Shown: one piece after another, positions 1-9,311 of the stretch
How the letters are laid out: the number at the start of each line of letters is the position of its first letter
Numbering within the stretch: the first letter of the stretch is position 1
Assembly (NCBI RefSeq): GCF_019880555.1
Contig: NZ_JAINVU010000001.1
Span: forward strand, 496,001-560,000
Reading direction: 5' to 3'
From: Hephaestia mangrovi
GTDB lineage: Bacteria > Pseudomonadota > Alphaproteobacteria > Sphingomonadales > Sphingomonadaceae
DNA length: 64,000 nucleotides
The notes under the pieces: generated by a model
The model's database searches: none
The model's input: the letters and a program-made list of their open reading frames with translations, nothing else
Told to the model about the DNA's origin: nothing
Position numbers and translations under genes: made by a program

Positions 1-125
1 TCGCTTTCCCGAAGCGCGGCGGTGAGCGCCACGGCGAGGCCGCCCTGCGCGGCGGGCTGATCGGGTTTTGGCGCGGAAACGCGGTTCGAGATGACGATGA
101 GACGGCTCAGCGGATGGCACTCCAT
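1..125 (-). CDS. otsA: Trehalose-6-phosphate synthase, N-terminal fragment (cut by window edge)
   Basis: Only the first 41 codons lie in the window. They begin ATG-GAG-TGC and then read SRLIVISNRVSAPK, followed by QGGLAVAL. This is the characteristic start of GT20 trehalose-6-phosphate synthases: an N-terminal strand, the SNR motif, then the glycine-rich UDP-sugar loop (GGLA). The enzyme joins UDP-glucose and glucose-6-phosphate into trehalose-6-phosphate in the cytoplasm. The start codon lies inside the 3' end of the upstream GH15 gene (19-bp overlap), so the gene is the third of an otsB-GH15-otsA operon and is probably translationally coupled. Identity follows from the motif and the neighbour otsB; the rest of the gene is outside the window. 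Confidence 0.85.
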   Translation of the reverse strand, partial: MECHPLSRLIVISNRVSAPKPDQPAAQGGLAVALTAALRES

Positions 126-1903
126 GGTTTGGATAGCAGAACGGCACAGTTGATCATTCCGACGAGCGAATAGGTCTGGGGATAGTTCCCCCACAATTCA
201 CCTGTGTTGGGATCAATATCCTCGCTGAGCAGGCCGGCGGGCGTGCGACGCTCGAGCATTTCCTCGAGCAGGATGCGGGCATCGGCGTCGCGGCCGGTGA
301 AATGCAGCGCCTCGATCAGCCAGAAGGTGCAGACGTTGAACGCGGTGTGGGGCAGGCCGAAATCATCTTCGGTGGCATAGCGCAGCATGTGGCTGCCGCG
401 GCGCAGGCCATCCTCAACCGCTTTCAGCGTGCCGCGGAACCGGGGATCGTCGGGCGCGAAGAAGCGCAGATCGAGCAACTGGATCAGGCTGGCGTCGAGA
501 TCGTCGCCGGCGAACGTGGCGGAGAGACGGTTGGTCTCCGGACGCCACGCTTCCTCCTCGATCTTCCGGCGCATGGTCTGCGCGCGATCCTGCCAGAATT
601 CGGCGCGTTCGGTGAGGCCGAGCGCGGCGGCGGCGTTGGCGAGACGGTCGCACGCCGCCCAGCACATCGCGGCGGAATAGGTGTGGACGTGGCTCTTGGT
701 GCGCAATTCCCACAAGCCGGCGTCGGGCTGGTCATAGACTTGCCAGGCGCGCTCGCCGATCGGCTCCAATGCCTTGAAATCCTCGACCCCGCCGACGCGC
801 AGCAGGCGGTGGTCGAAGAACGCCTGGACATTGGACAGCACGATCTGGCCGTAAGCGTCGTGCTGGACCTGCTCATAGGCCTGGTTGCCGACGCGCACCG
901 GGCCCATGCCGCGATAGCCCGACAGCGCCTTGGCCTCATATTCGATCAGCGTCTGCTCGCCGCCGACGCCGTACAGCGGGTGGATGTGGCCGCCGGCGGC
1001 ATTGTCGACGATGTTGCGGAGGTATTCGAGATAGGCTTCGAGGACATCGAGCGCGCCGAGGCGGTTCAAGGCCTGGACGGTGTAATAAGCGTCACGAATC
1101 CAGCAGAAACGATAATCCCAGTTGCGGCCCGAATCGGCATGTTCGGGGATCGAGGTGGTCAGCGCAGCGACGATCGCGCCGGTCTCCTCGTGCTGGCACA
1201 GCTTCAAGGTGATCGCCGAACGGATCACCGCTTCCTGCCATTCCACCGGCGTGGCGAGGCCGCGCACCCAATGGCGCCATTCCTCCGCCGTGCGATCGAG
1301 CATCGTCTCCAGCGCCTCGACGATGTCGGCGGTGAAGCTCTCGTCGGGGCCGAGGAAGAAGTGCAGCGAGCGTTCGACGCGGAACAGCCGCTCATCCTCG
1401 ATCCAGCCGATCGGCGCATTGGTGGTGAGCCGCAGCACGCTTTCCTCGACCAGATAGCGGATATGGTTCGAGCCGCGGGTGTGATCGGCCATCGCGCCGC
1501 CCCACGCCCGCGCCGGGCGCAGCCGGACGCGGATGCGCGGTGCGCCGGCAACCGGACGGACGATTCGGGCGAAGGCGACCGGCCGGTACATCCGGCCCAT
1601 CCGCTTGAAGCGCGGGCAGAAATCGATCACTTCGATGGCGTTGCCATGGAGATCGGTGTGGCGCGTGACGAGGATCGGCGTGTTGCGCAGATAGGCCTGC
1701 GTCGTCTCTACCTTGCCGTCGAGATCGATCTCCCAGAAGCCGAACGCGCCTTTGCCCGCGGGCGGCTTGTCGTCGAGCAGCGAGCAGAAGGCGGGATCGC
1801 CGTCGACGCGCGGCGTGCAGCCCCAGACGAATCGGCCGGAGCGATCGACCAGCGCCGAGACCTGGCAATTGCCGATCGGCCAGAGATCAAGGGTCGCGGT
1901 CAA
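107..1903 (-). CDS. GH15 family glucoamylase/trehalase-like glycoside hydrolase
   Basis: 598 aa, the usual size of bacterial GH15 enzymes of the trehalase/glucoamylase type. The N-terminal beta domain starts LDLWPIGNCQVSALVD and the (alpha/alpha)6 barrel carries NWDYRFCWIRDA at residues 261-272, a hallmark GH15 substrate-site segment. There is no signal peptide, so it acts in the cytoplasm. The start is TTG at 1901-1903; no ATG or GTG lies upstream in frame, and the TTG overlaps the TGA of otsB (1900-1902), so translation is probably coupled. Its place between otsB and otsA suggests hydrolysis of trehalose or an alpha-glucan, balancing synthesis. Substrate (trehalose or malto-oligosaccharide) cannot be told from sequence alone. 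Confidence 0.88.
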   Translation of the reverse strand: MTATLDLWPIGNCQVSALVDRSGRFVWGCTPRVDGDPAFCSLLDDKPPAGKGAFGFWEIDLDGKVETTQAYLRNTPILVTRHTDLHGNAIEVIDFCPRFKRMGRMYRPVAFARIVRPVAGAPRIRVRLRPARAWGGAMADHTRGSNHIRYLVEESVLRLTTNAPIGWIEDERLFRVERSLHFFLGPDESFTADIVEALETMLDRTAEEWRHWVRGLATPVEWQEAVIRSAITLKLCQHEETGAIVAALTTSIPEHADSGRNWDYRFCWIRDAYYTVQALNRLGALDVLEAYLEYLRNIVDNAAGGHIHPLYGVGGEQTLIEYEAKALSGYRGMGPVRVGNQAYEQVQHDAYGQIVLSNVQAFFDHRLLRVGGVEDFKALEPIGERAWQVYDQPDAGLWELRTKSHVHTYSAAMCWAACDRLANAAAALGLTERAEFWQDRAQTMRRKIEEEAWRPETNRLSATFAGDDLDASLIQLLDLRFFAPDDPRFRGTLKAVEDGLRRGSHMLRYATEDDFGLPHTAFNVCTFWLIEALHFTGRDADARILLEEMLERRTPAGLLSEDIDPNTGELWGNYPQTYSLVGMINCAVLLSKPWSAIR

Positions 1904-2646
1904 AGCGCGGTCCTCAGGAAAGCGTGGACCGCCGCGACGTCGGGCAGGCGATAACCGGCGGCGGTTTCGCGGCTCGCCCCGATCAGGATGCCGGCGCCGC
2001 CGAGCCGCGCGCAGGCGGCGAAACCCGGCTCGTCGGTGAGATCGTCGCCGAGGAACACCGGCCGATGCCCGGCGAACGGCGCGCGCGCCATCAGCGCGGT
2101 GATCGCCGAGCCCTTGTCGTGGCCGGGCAGGCGCAGCTCGACCATCATTTTGCCGTGCTGAACGTCGAGCGCGTTCTCGCGCGCGAAATCCTCGACCAGC
2201 ACATGCGCCTCGCGCTCGGCTTCTGGGGCGAGGCGATAATGCACGCCGACGCCGAGCGGCTTCTGCTCGATCACCACGCCGTCGCGCCCGCCGAGCCGAT
2301 CGGTGAACAGATCGAGTGCGGCATCGAGCGCGGCGGGGCGCTCCGGCCGTTCGATCGCGCCGCCGGCGAGGCGCGTCTCTGCGCCGTGGCTGCCGACCAT
2401 GCCGAGCGCCGTACCGTGGCTGGCGAGAAAGCCGTCGAGCGTCGCGATCGAACGCCCGCTGACCAGCGCCACGCGCCCGCCGAGCTGCGCGCCGATACCG
2501 GCGAGCAGCCGCCCGAGCGCGGCATCGACGGCGACGGCATCGGGACGGTTGGCAAGCTCCACCAGCGTGCCGTCGAAATCGAGGAACAGGCTCGCGCCGT
2601 CAATTAGCGCGGCGGGCGGCGGCGGAAGGTCGCGAGTGTCGGCCAT
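1900..2646 (-). CDS. otsB: Trehalose-6-phosphate phosphatase
   Basis: 248 aa from the preferred ATG at 2644-2646 (protein MADTRDL). A 20-codon extension upstream is open but reaches into the rpiA promoter region and lacks family character. HAD-superfamily motif I is LFLDFDGTLVE (catalytic D23 and D25), motif II VSGR, and motif III/IV GDDLTDEPGF near the C-terminus, as in OtsB. It dephosphorylates trehalose-6-phosphate to trehalose in the cytoplasm. First gene of the otsB-GH15-otsA operon; its stop overlaps the GH15 start. Trehalose is a compatible solute, and in alphaproteobacteria such genes are commonly under general stress control, but no clear EcfG-type promoter was found in the 126-bp divergent gap to rpiA. 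Confidence 0.92.
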   Translation of the reverse strand: MADTRDLPPPPAALIDGASLFLDFDGTLVELANRPDAVAVDAALGRLLAGIGAQLGGRVALVSGRSIATLDGFLASHGTALGMVGSHGAETRLAGGAIERPERPAALDAALDLFTDRLGGRDGVVIEQKPLGVGVHYRLAPEAEREAHVLVEDFARENALDVQHGKMMVELRLPGHDKGSAITALMARAPFAGHRPVFLGDDLTDEPGFAACARLGGAGILIGASRETAAGYRLPDVAAVHAFLRTAL

Positions 2647-2772
2647 TGCGGCCTTCATAACGGCTGGCATGACGCGGTGAACCCCTTGCGGCAAACTTTG
2701 TTGCACTGCACTCGTTACGCGAGCGTTCCGCGGCGGTTGCTTTGTCCGCGCATCGGCCTAGATCGCCACGTG

Positions 2773-3447
2773 ATGATCGACGACGACAAGCGACTCGCGG
2801 CCGAGGCAGCGGTGGCGGAGATCGAGGACGGCATGCTGGTCGGGCTCGGCTCGGGCTCGACCGCGGCCTTCGCGATCGCCGCGATCGGCAAGCGGGTGAG
2901 CGAGGGGCTGGAGATCGATGCCGTCGTGACCTCGCTGGAAAGCGGGCGACTGGCCGCGCGGCACGGCATCGAGCTGCTCGATTTCGAGGATGTCGCGACG
3001 GTCGATCTGGTGATCGACGGCACCGACGAGATCGACCCCGCCTTCCGCGCGATCAAGGGCGCGGGCGGCGCGATGATGCGCGAGAAGATTGTCGCCAATG
3101 CGGCGAAGCGGATGGTGGTCGTCGCCGACGGGCGCAAGCGGGTGGCGCGGCTCGGCGGGGTGCCGGTGCCGGTCGAGGTACTGCCGTTCGCGCGCAGCGC
3201 CGTGCTGGGCGAGTTGCGCCGGCTGGGCGCCGAGCCGGTGTTGCGCCGGGCGGGGGCCGATCCCTATCTGACCGATCAGGACAATATTGTGTTCGACTGC
3301 GCGTTCGCCGCGCTCGACATGCCCGACGAGCTTGCCGTGGCGCTGTCGACGATACCGGGCGTGCTCGCCCACGGCCTGTTCCTGCGCGAAGTCGACGCCG
3401 CTTATATCGCCACCGGCGGCCGCGTCGATCGGCTCGAACGGCATTGA
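2773..3447 (+). CDS. rpiA: Ribose-5-phosphate isomerase A
   Basis: 224 aa from ATG 2773 (a GTG immediately before it is the alternative; a longer frame from 2677 lacks family character). Motifs: GLGSGSTAAFAI (phosphate-binding loop), DGTDEIDP (catalytic acids) and KGAGGAMMREKIVA (catalytic lysine region), all diagnostic of RpiA. It interconverts ribose-5-phosphate and ribulose-5-phosphate. It is the first gene of a pentose-phosphate cluster (rpiA-tkt-tal-gnd) and is divergent from the trehalose operon. A 53-bp gap separates it from tkt. Confidence 0.95.
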   Translation: MIDDDKRLAAEAAVAEIEDGMLVGLGSGSTAAFAIAAIGKRVSEGLEIDAVVTSLESGRLAARHGIELLDFEDVATVDLVIDGTDEIDPAFRAIKGAGGAMMREKIVANAAKRMVVVADGRKRVARLGGVPVPVEVLPFARSAVLGELRRLGAEPVLRRAGADPYLTDQDNIVFDCAFAALDMPDELAVALSTIPGVLAHGLFLREVDAAYIATGGRVDRLERH

Positions 3448-3500
3448 ACGAAACAAAGCCGCGCGCATCCGCGTTCGGCACCTAGCTGGGGAAGACAAGC

Positions 3501-5585
3501 ATGACCGACACCGCGACCACCAACAAGCCGCCGAGCGATCCGGTCCACGAAGACGGCAGCCCGGAGCGGCTGGCGATCGACACGATCCGCACGCTGGCGA
3601 TGGACGCGGTGCAGAAGGCCAATTCGGGCCACCCCGGCACGCCGATGGCGCTGGCGCCGGTGGGTTATACTTTGTGGTCGAAGTTCCTGCGCACCGATCC
3701 CGACGCGCCGCACTGGCCCAATCGTGACCGTTTCGTGCTGTCGGTCGGCCATGCCTCGATGCTGCTTTACGCGCTGCTGCATCTCGCCCAGGTCAAGGAA
3801 GTCGATCGCGACGGCAAGCCGACCGGCAAGCCCGCGATCAGCCTGGAGGATATCGAGAATTTCCGCCAGCTCGGCTCGAAAACGCCGGGGCATCCCGAAT
3901 ATCGCCACACCACCGGCGTCGAGACGACCACCGGGCCGCTGGGGCAGGGCTGTGGCAATTCGGTCGGTATGGCGATCGCCGAGCGCTGGCTGGCCGCGCG
4001 CTACAATCGCGACGGCTTCGCGATCTTCGATCACGACGTCTACAATCTGTGCGGCGATGGCGACATGATGGAAGGCGTCTCGGCCGAGGCGGCGAGCCTG
4101 GCCGGGCACCTGAAGCTTTCCAACCTGTGCTGGATCTACGACAGCAACCATATCTCGATCGAGGGCGGCACCGATCTCGCATTCGACGAGGATGTCGGCG
4201 AGCGCTTCCTGGCCTATGGCTGGAACGTCATCCATGTCGATGATGCCAATGATTGCAATGCCCTGGCCGACGCCTTCGAAGCCTTCCGCCAGACCGACGA
4301 CAAGCCGACGCTGATCGTCGTCCATTCGGTGATCGGCTGGGGGTCCCCACGCGCCGGCACCGCCAAGGCGCATGGCGAGGCGCTGGGCGAGGACAATGTC
4401 CGCATCACCAAAGAAGCATACGGCTGGCCTGACAAGCAGTTCTATGTGCCGGATGGCGTCGCGGAAGCGTTCAACAAGGCGATCGCCGATCGCGGCCGGC
4501 CGTTGCGCGAGGAATGGGAAAGCCTGTTCGCGCGCTACAAGACGGCGCATCCCGATCTCGCCGCCGAGGTCGAGCATATGCTGGCGGGCACGCTGCCCGA
4601 CGGCTGGGATGCCGATATCCCGACCTTCGATGCCGATGCCAAGGGCCTCGCCTCGCGCGATGCCGGCGGCAAGGTGCTGAACGCGATCGTTCCCAAGGTG
4701 CCCTGGCTGCTCGGCGGCTCGGCCGACCTCGCGCCTTCGACCAAGACCGACATCAAAGGCGCGCCCTCGTTCGAGGCGAATGATTACGACGGCACCAACT
4801 TCCACTTCGGCGTGCGTGAGCACGGCATGGGCGCGATCGTCAACGGCATGACGCTCTCCGGCCTGCGCGGCTACGGCTCCACCTTCTTCGTGTTCCTCGA
4901 TTACATGCGGCCGCCGGTGCGCCTGTCCGCGTTGATGGAGATCGGCGCGGTGTGGGTCTACACGCACGATTCGATCGGCGTCGGCGAGGACGGGCCGACC
5001 CACCAGCCGATCGAGCAACTGGCGATGCTGCGCGCGACGCCGGGAATCGACACGATCCGCCCCGGCGACGCCAATGAGGTCGCCGAGGCGTGGCGCGCGA
5101 CGGTGACCGACGGCGGCCACCCGACCGCGCTGGTATTGTCGCGTCAGGCGATGCCCACGCTCGACCGGACCAAATATGCCGGTGCAGAGGGCGTGGCAAA
5201 GGGCGCCTATGTGCTCGCCGACAGCGACGACCCCGAGGTGATCCTGATCGGCACCGGCTCCGAGCTGGCGCTGGTCGCCGAGGCGCACGAAAAGCTGAAG
5301 GCCGAGGGCGTCCGCAGCCGCGTCGTTTCGATGCCGAGCTGGTATCGCTTCGAGCTGCAATCGGACGATTACAAGCAGAGCGTGTTTCCCGATGGGATCA
5401 CCGCGCGGCTGGCGGTCGAGATGGGCGGCGAGCTCGGCTGGGATCGCTACGTCGGACGGCGCGGGCGGACGATCACCATGTCGACCTTCGGCGCGTCGGC
5501 GCCGATCGCCAAGCTGGCGGACAAATTCGGGTTCACCGTCGACAATGTCGTGAAGGTGGCCAAGGAAATGCTGGAGACCAAGTGA
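3501..5585 (+). CDS. tkt: Transketolase
   Basis: 694 aa, full length for TktA-type transketolases. The thiamine diphosphate-binding segment GDGDMMEG is at residues 185-192, and SGHPG (42-46) carries the substrate-contact histidine. The pyrimidine-binding middle domain (VREHGMGAIVNG, DGPTHQP) and the C-terminal domain are intact. It transfers two-carbon ketol units between pentose, heptulose, triose and tetrose phosphates. The stop codon overlaps the tal start (TGATG), indicating coupled translation of the two non-oxidative pentose-phosphate enzymes. Confidence 0.96.
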   Translation: MTDTATTNKPPSDPVHEDGSPERLAIDTIRTLAMDAVQKANSGHPGTPMALAPVGYTLWSKFLRTDPDAPHWPNRDRFVLSVGHASMLLYALLHLAQVKEVDRDGKPTGKPAISLEDIENFRQLGSKTPGHPEYRHTTGVETTTGPLGQGCGNSVGMAIAERWLAARYNRDGFAIFDHDVYNLCGDGDMMEGVSAEAASLAGHLKLSNLCWIYDSNHISIEGGTDLAFDEDVGERFLAYGWNVIHVDDANDCNALADAFEAFRQTDDKPTLIVVHSVIGWGSPRAGTAKAHGEALGEDNVRITKEAYGWPDKQFYVPDGVAEAFNKAIADRGRPLREEWESLFARYKTAHPDLAAEVEHMLAGTLPDGWDADIPTFDADAKGLASRDAGGKVLNAIVPKVPWLLGGSADLAPSTKTDIKGAPSFEANDYDGTNFHFGVREHGMGAIVNGMTLSGLRGYGSTFFVFLDYMRPPVRLSALMEIGAVWVYTHDSIGVGEDGPTHQPIEQLAMLRATPGIDTIRPGDANEVAEAWRATVTDGGHPTALVLSRQAMPTLDRTKYAGAEGVAKGAYVLADSDDPEVILIGTGSELALVAEAHEKLKAEGVRSRVVSMPSWYRFELQSDDYKQSVFPDGITARLAVEMGGELGWDRYVGRRGRTITMSTFGASAPIAKLADKFGFTVDNVVKVAKEMLETK

Positions 5586-6691
5586 TGGGTAAGCTCAACG
5601 AACTGGAAAAGCTCGGGCAGGCGGTGTGGCTCGATTTCGTCGACCGCAAGTTCCTCGAGGAGGGCGGGCTGAAAAAGCTGGTCGAGGAGGATGGGCTGTC
5701 GGGCGTTACCTCGAACCCGTCGATCTTCGAAAAGGCGATGGGCCACGGCACGGCTTATGACGGCAGCCTGGCCGATTACGACAAGGCGCATCCCGACGCG
5801 CCGACGATCGACCGTTACGAGGCGCTTGCCGTGCAGGACATCAAGGCAGCGGCCGACACGCTCAGGCCCGTCTATGACCGGCTGAATGCCAAGGATGGTT
5901 ATGTCAGCCTGGAGGTCTCGCCCTATCTCGCCGACGATACCGACGCGACCATCGCCGAGGCGGCGAAGCTGTGGAAGATGGTCGGCAAGCCCAATCTGAT
6001 GATAAAGATTCCGGGCACCGAGGCCGGCGTGCCGGCGATCGCGGCGACGATCGCGGCGGGCATCAACGTCAACGTGACATTGCTGTTCGGGATCGAGGCG
6101 TACAAGAAGGTCGCGCTGGCCTATGTCGAGGGGCTCGAGCAGCGCGTCGCGCGCGGCGAGCCGATCGACAAGATCGCGTCGGTCGCGAGCTTCTTCGTCA
6201 GCCGGATCGACGGCAAGATCGACGCCGCGATCGACAAAATCGGCACCGAAGAGGCCAAGGCCATCCGCGGCAAGGTGGCGATCGCCAACGCCAAGCTGGC
6301 CTATCAATGGTATCTCGATTTCATCAAGTCGGATCGCTGGCAGAAGCTCGCGGCCAAGGGGGCAATGGTGCAGCGGCTGCTGTGGGCATCGACCAGCACC
6401 AAGGATCCGAGCTATCCGGACACGCTGTACGTCGACACGCTGATCGGCGAGGACACGGTCAACACGCTGCCGCCGGCGACGATGGACGCGTTCCGCGACC
6501 ATGGCACCCCGGCCGAGACGCTGACCAAGGACATCGACGACGCGAAGCACGTGCTGGCCGAGGCGGACCGGCTGGGCCTCGATCTCGACGGCGTCACCGA
6601 CACGCTGGTCGAGGAAGGCGTGCAGTCGTTCGCCAAGGCGTTCGACACGCTGCTCGGTTCGATCGCGGCGAAGCATCCCGCGACGGCGTGA
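5585..6691 (+). CDS. tal: Transaldolase (about 370-aa bacterial subfamily)
   Basis: 368 aa from the ATG sharing one base with the tkt stop. Motifs VTSNPSIFEKAM (41-52), LMIKIPGTEAGVPAI with the probable Schiff-base lysine K141, and INVNVTLLFG are typical of the long single-domain transaldolases found in actinobacteria, cyanobacteria and alphaproteobacteria, rather than the 320-aa TalB type. No C-terminal glucose-6-phosphate isomerase domain is fused, unlike Tal-Pgi fusions. It transfers a dihydroxyacetone unit between sedoheptulose-7-phosphate and glyceraldehyde-3-phosphate. Downstream, gnd follows after 67 bp. Confidence 0.95.
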   Translation: MGKLNELEKLGQAVWLDFVDRKFLEEGGLKKLVEEDGLSGVTSNPSIFEKAMGHGTAYDGSLADYDKAHPDAPTIDRYEALAVQDIKAAADTLRPVYDRLNAKDGYVSLEVSPYLADDTDATIAEAAKLWKMVGKPNLMIKIPGTEAGVPAIAATIAAGINVNVTLLFGIEAYKKVALAYVEGLEQRVARGEPIDKIASVASFFVSRIDGKIDAAIDKIGTEEAKAIRGKVAIANAKLAYQWYLDFIKSDRWQKLAAKGAMVQRLLWASTSTKDPSYPDTLYVDTLIGEDTVNTLPPATMDAFRDHGTPAETLTKDIDDAKHVLAEADRLGLDLDGVTDTLVEEGVQSFAKAFDTLLGSIAAKHPATA

Positions 6692-6758
6692 CCTTCCTTT
6701 TGACGCCGCCTCCGATCGATCGGGACGGCGTCTTTCCTGACCCCAATCGGAGAAACAC

Positions 6759-7736
6759 ATGAAAATCGGCGTCATCGGGCTCGGCCGCATGGGCGGCAAC
6801 ATTGCGCGGCGATTGATGCAGCACGGGCACGAAGTGGTCGGCTGGGATCGATCGGCCGATGCGGTCGCCGATGTGGTCAAGGACGGGATGACCGGCGCCG
6901 ACGGGCTGGAGGACATGAAAGCCAAGCTTGGCAACCACGCCACGTTCTGGGTGATGCTGCCCGCCGGCGCGCCGACCGAAAGCACGATCAAGGAACTTGC
7001 CGGGATCATCGCCCAGGGCGACGTCATCATCGATGGCGGCAACACCTTCTACAAGGACGATATCCGCCGCGCGAAGGCACTGCGCGAGAAGGGCATCCAC
7101 TATATCGACGTCGGCACCTCGGGCGGCGTGTGGGGGCTCGAGCGCGGCTATTGCATGATGATCGGCGGGCCGGACGAGGAAGTGCGGCGGCTCGATCCGA
7201 TCTTCGAGGCGCTGGCGCCGGGGCTCGGCACGATCCCGCGCACCAAGCGCAAGGAAGGCGAAGACCCGCGCGCCGAGAAGGGCTATATCCACGCCGGCCC
7301 GGCCGGGGCGGGCCACTTCGTCAAGATGGTTCACAACGGCATCGAATACGGGCTGATGCAGGCCTATGCCGAAGGGTTCGATATCCTGAAATCGAAGTCA
7401 TCGGACAAGCTGCCCGAGGATGAGCGGTTCGACATCAACCTGACCGACGTTGCCGAGGTGTGGCGGCGCGGCAGCGTGATCTCGTCATGGCTGCTCGATC
7501 TCACCGCCTCGGCGCTGGCCGCGGATCAGATGCTCGAACAGTTCGAAGGCAATGTCGCCGATTCGGGCGAGGGCCACTGGACGATCGAGGCGGCGATGGA
7601 GGAAGCGGTGCCGGCCAATGTGCTGACCGCCGCCTTGTTCGCGCGCTATCGCAGCCGCGTCGAGCATACCTTTGGCGACAAACTGCTTTCCGCGATGCGC
7701 TTTGGTTTCGGGGGCCACGTCGAGATCCCGCAATGA
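6759..7736 (+). CDS. gnd: 6-phosphogluconate dehydrogenase, short decarboxylating form
   Basis: 325 aa, the short GndA/YqeC-like class (about 300-340 aa) rather than the 470-aa enterobacterial enzyme. The N-terminal Rossmann motif is [13 protein letters not shown] (residues 7-19). [20 protein letters not shown] and the catalytic-lysine segment [14 protein letters not shown] follow. It oxidatively decarboxylates 6-phosphogluconate to ribulose-5-phosphate; short forms often prefer NAD, but cofactor choice is not proven here. It connects the oxidative branch to rpiA-tkt-tal in the same operon. Its stop overlaps the next start (ATGA). Confidence 0.93.
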   Translation: MKIGVIGLGRMGGNIARRLMQHGHEVVGWDRSADAVADVVKDGMTGADGLEDMKAKLGNHATFWVMLPAGAPTESTIKELAGIIAQGDVIIDGGNTFYKDDIRRAKALREKGIHYIDVGTSGGVWGLERGYCMMIGGPDEEVRRLDPIFEALAPGLGTIPRTKRKEGEDPRAEKGYIHAGPAGAGHFVKMVHNGIEYGLMQAYAEGFDILKSKSSDKLPEDERFDINLTDVAEVWRRGSVISSWLLDLTASALAADQMLEQFEGNVADSGEGHWTIEAAMEEAVPANVLTAALFARYRSRVEHTFGDKLLSAMRFGFGGHVEIPQ

Positions 7737-8533
7737 CGCTGGTCGTCTGCGATGTCGACGGCACGCTGGTCGATTCGAACAAGGCATTGAGCGAGGCGAA
7801 CAAGGCGGCGGTCGCGCGGTTGCGCGCGGCCGGACTGGGCTTCACGATCATCAGCGCGCGGCCGCGATCCGGCATGATGTGGATCGCCGAGGCGCTCGAT
7901 CTCGATGCGCCGATGGGCGCGTTCAACGGCGGCATCGTGTTCGATCGCGATGGCGAGATCTGCGCCCACGAGACAATCGAGCCGGAGGTTGCCCGGGGCA
8001 TGATCGACCTGATGGCCGGCGCGCCGGTCGATCGCTGGGTGTTCGCCGACGATCGCTGGTATGCAAGCTCGGGCGAGGGTGTGCATGTTGAGCATGAGAT
8101 ACGCGCCTCAAACCGGCAACCGATCGTCACCGGCGATATCGCCGCGCTGCTCGACCATGCCGACAAGATCACCTTCGTCAGCGACGACCAGCCGCTGCTC
8201 AACGGGCTGCACGATCGCGCGGCGGCGGCGTTCGGCGCGGCGGCGACGGTGGTGCAGTCACAGACCTATTATCTCGATGTGACCGCACAAGGCGCCAACA
8301 AGGGCGACGGCATCGCGGCACTGGCGCGCGCGATGGGCGTCGATCTTGCCGACACGATCGCGATCGGCGACCAGGCCAACGACCTGGCGATGTTCGCGCG
8401 CGCCGGGCGCTCGATCGCGATGGGCAATGCGACCGAGGCGGTGAAGGCGCAGGCCGACGACGTCACCCTGTCCAACGATGAGAGCGGCGTCGCCCATGCG
8501 ATCGATACGCTGATCCTGCGAGCGATGGCATGA
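7733..8533 (+). CDS. Cof-type HAD-IIB sugar-phosphate phosphatase-like protein
   Basis: 266 aa. HAD motif [12 protein letters not shown] is at the N-terminus, followed by ISARP (motif II region) and the FNGG cap-domain signature. Motif III/IV reads KGDGIAALA then [13 protein letters not shown] near the C-terminus. This order is that of Cof/YbiV-type phosphatases, which hydrolyse sugar phosphates and similar metabolites. The start overlaps the gnd stop and its stop overlaps the next HAD gene by 4 bp, so it is in the same transcription unit. A role in clearing phosphorylated side products of the pentose-phosphate pathway is plausible but inferred only from position. Confidence 0.85.
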   Translation: MTLVVCDVDGTLVDSNKALSEANKAAVARLRAAGLGFTIISARPRSGMMWIAEALDLDAPMGAFNGGIVFDRDGEICAHETIEPEVARGMIDLMAGAPVDRWVFADDRWYASSGEGVHVEHEIRASNRQPIVTGDIAALLDHADKITFVSDDQPLLNGLHDRAAAAFGAAATVVQSQTYYLDVTAQGANKGDGIAALARAMGVDLADTIAIGDQANDLAMFARAGRSIAMGNATEAVKAQADDVTLSNDESGVAHAIDTLILRAMA

Positions 8534-9279
8534 AGACGCTGGTCGCGTTCGATCTCGACGGCACGCTCGCCGAAAGCAAGCAGGCGTTGACCGACGACAT
8601 GGCGGAAGCGCTTGCCGACCTGCTCGGCGTGGCCGATGTCGCGGTGATCTCGGGCGGGGACTGGCCGCAGTTCGACAAGCAGGTGGCGAGCCGGTTGCCG
8701 CAGCGTGCCGACCGCGGCCGGCTGTGGCTGATGCCGACCACCGGCACCAAGCTCTACACCTATCGAAATGGTTCGTGGTCGGCGGTTTACGCCGAACTCT
8801 TCTCGGACGATGAGAAGAAGGAAATCGTCGCTGCCTTCGATGCCGCGCTCGATGCGACCGGCTTCGTGCCCGAGCGGAGTTGGGGCGAGCGGATCGAGGA
8901 TCGCGGCAGCCAGATCACCTTTTCCGCGCTCGGCCAGCAAGCGCCGCTCGACGCCAAGGAAGCGTGGGATCCCGATCACGCCAAGCGCAAGGTGATCCAG
9001 GTCGATCTGCAGCGGCGGCTGCCGGGGCTGGCGATCAACATCGGCGGCACCACCTCGATCGACGTGACGCGCGCGGGCGTCGACAAGGCCTATGGCCTCA
9101 GGAAACTGAGCGAGCAGAGCGGGATCGCGCTCGACGCCATGCTGTTCATCGGCGACGCGATCTTCCCCGGCGGCAACGATTATCCGGCCAGGGAACTCGG
9201 ACTCGACACCGTCAAGGTGCGCGATGCGCAGGATACGATGAGCGTGATCGCGGCGGTGGTCGCCTGCCTGAAGGACTAG
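8530..9279 (+). CDS. HAD-IIB protein resembling eukaryotic-type phosphomannomutase
   Basis: 249 aa. Motif I FDLDGTLAESK, then an SGGDWPQFDKQV segment comparable to the GGSD..K..EQL region of eukaryotic PMM, and near the C-terminus GDAIFPGGNDYPA, comparable to the PMM motif GDKT.PGGND. Length (about 250 aa) also matches PMM2-like proteins. True PMM acts on mannose-6/1-phosphate; whether this protein is a mutase or only a phosphatase cannot be decided from sequence. It closes the run of overlapping genes with gnd and the Cof-type HAD gene. Confidence 0.75.
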   Translation: MKTLVAFDLDGTLAESKQALTDDMAEALADLLGVADVAVISGGDWPQFDKQVASRLPQRADRGRLWLMPTTGTKLYTYRNGSWSAVYAELFSDDEKKEIVAAFDAALDATGFVPERSWGERIEDRGSQITFSALGQQAPLDAKEAWDPDHAKRKVIQVDLQRRLPGLAINIGGTTSIDVTRAGVDKAYGLRKLSEQSGIALDAMLFIGDAIFPGGNDYPARELGLDTVKVRDAQDTMSVIAAVVACLKD

Positions 9280-9311
9280 TCGGTCGTCGCAATCGGCGAT
9301 AGGGCGGCGCG

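Noticed and set aside
302..1954. Long open frame opposite to the GH15 gene (550 codons)
   Set aside because: It mirrors the codon structure of a well-supported GH15 gene; long antisense frames are normal in high-GC DNA, and the protein is low in recognisable motifs.
2647..2772. EcfG-type stress promoter for the trehalose operon
   Set aside because: GGAAC occurs on the minus strand but no CGTT lies at the required 16-17 nt.
3402..7045. Long minus-strand frames opposite tkt, tal and gnd
   Set aside because: Same antisense effect; the plus-strand genes have complete catalytic motifs and overlapping starts.
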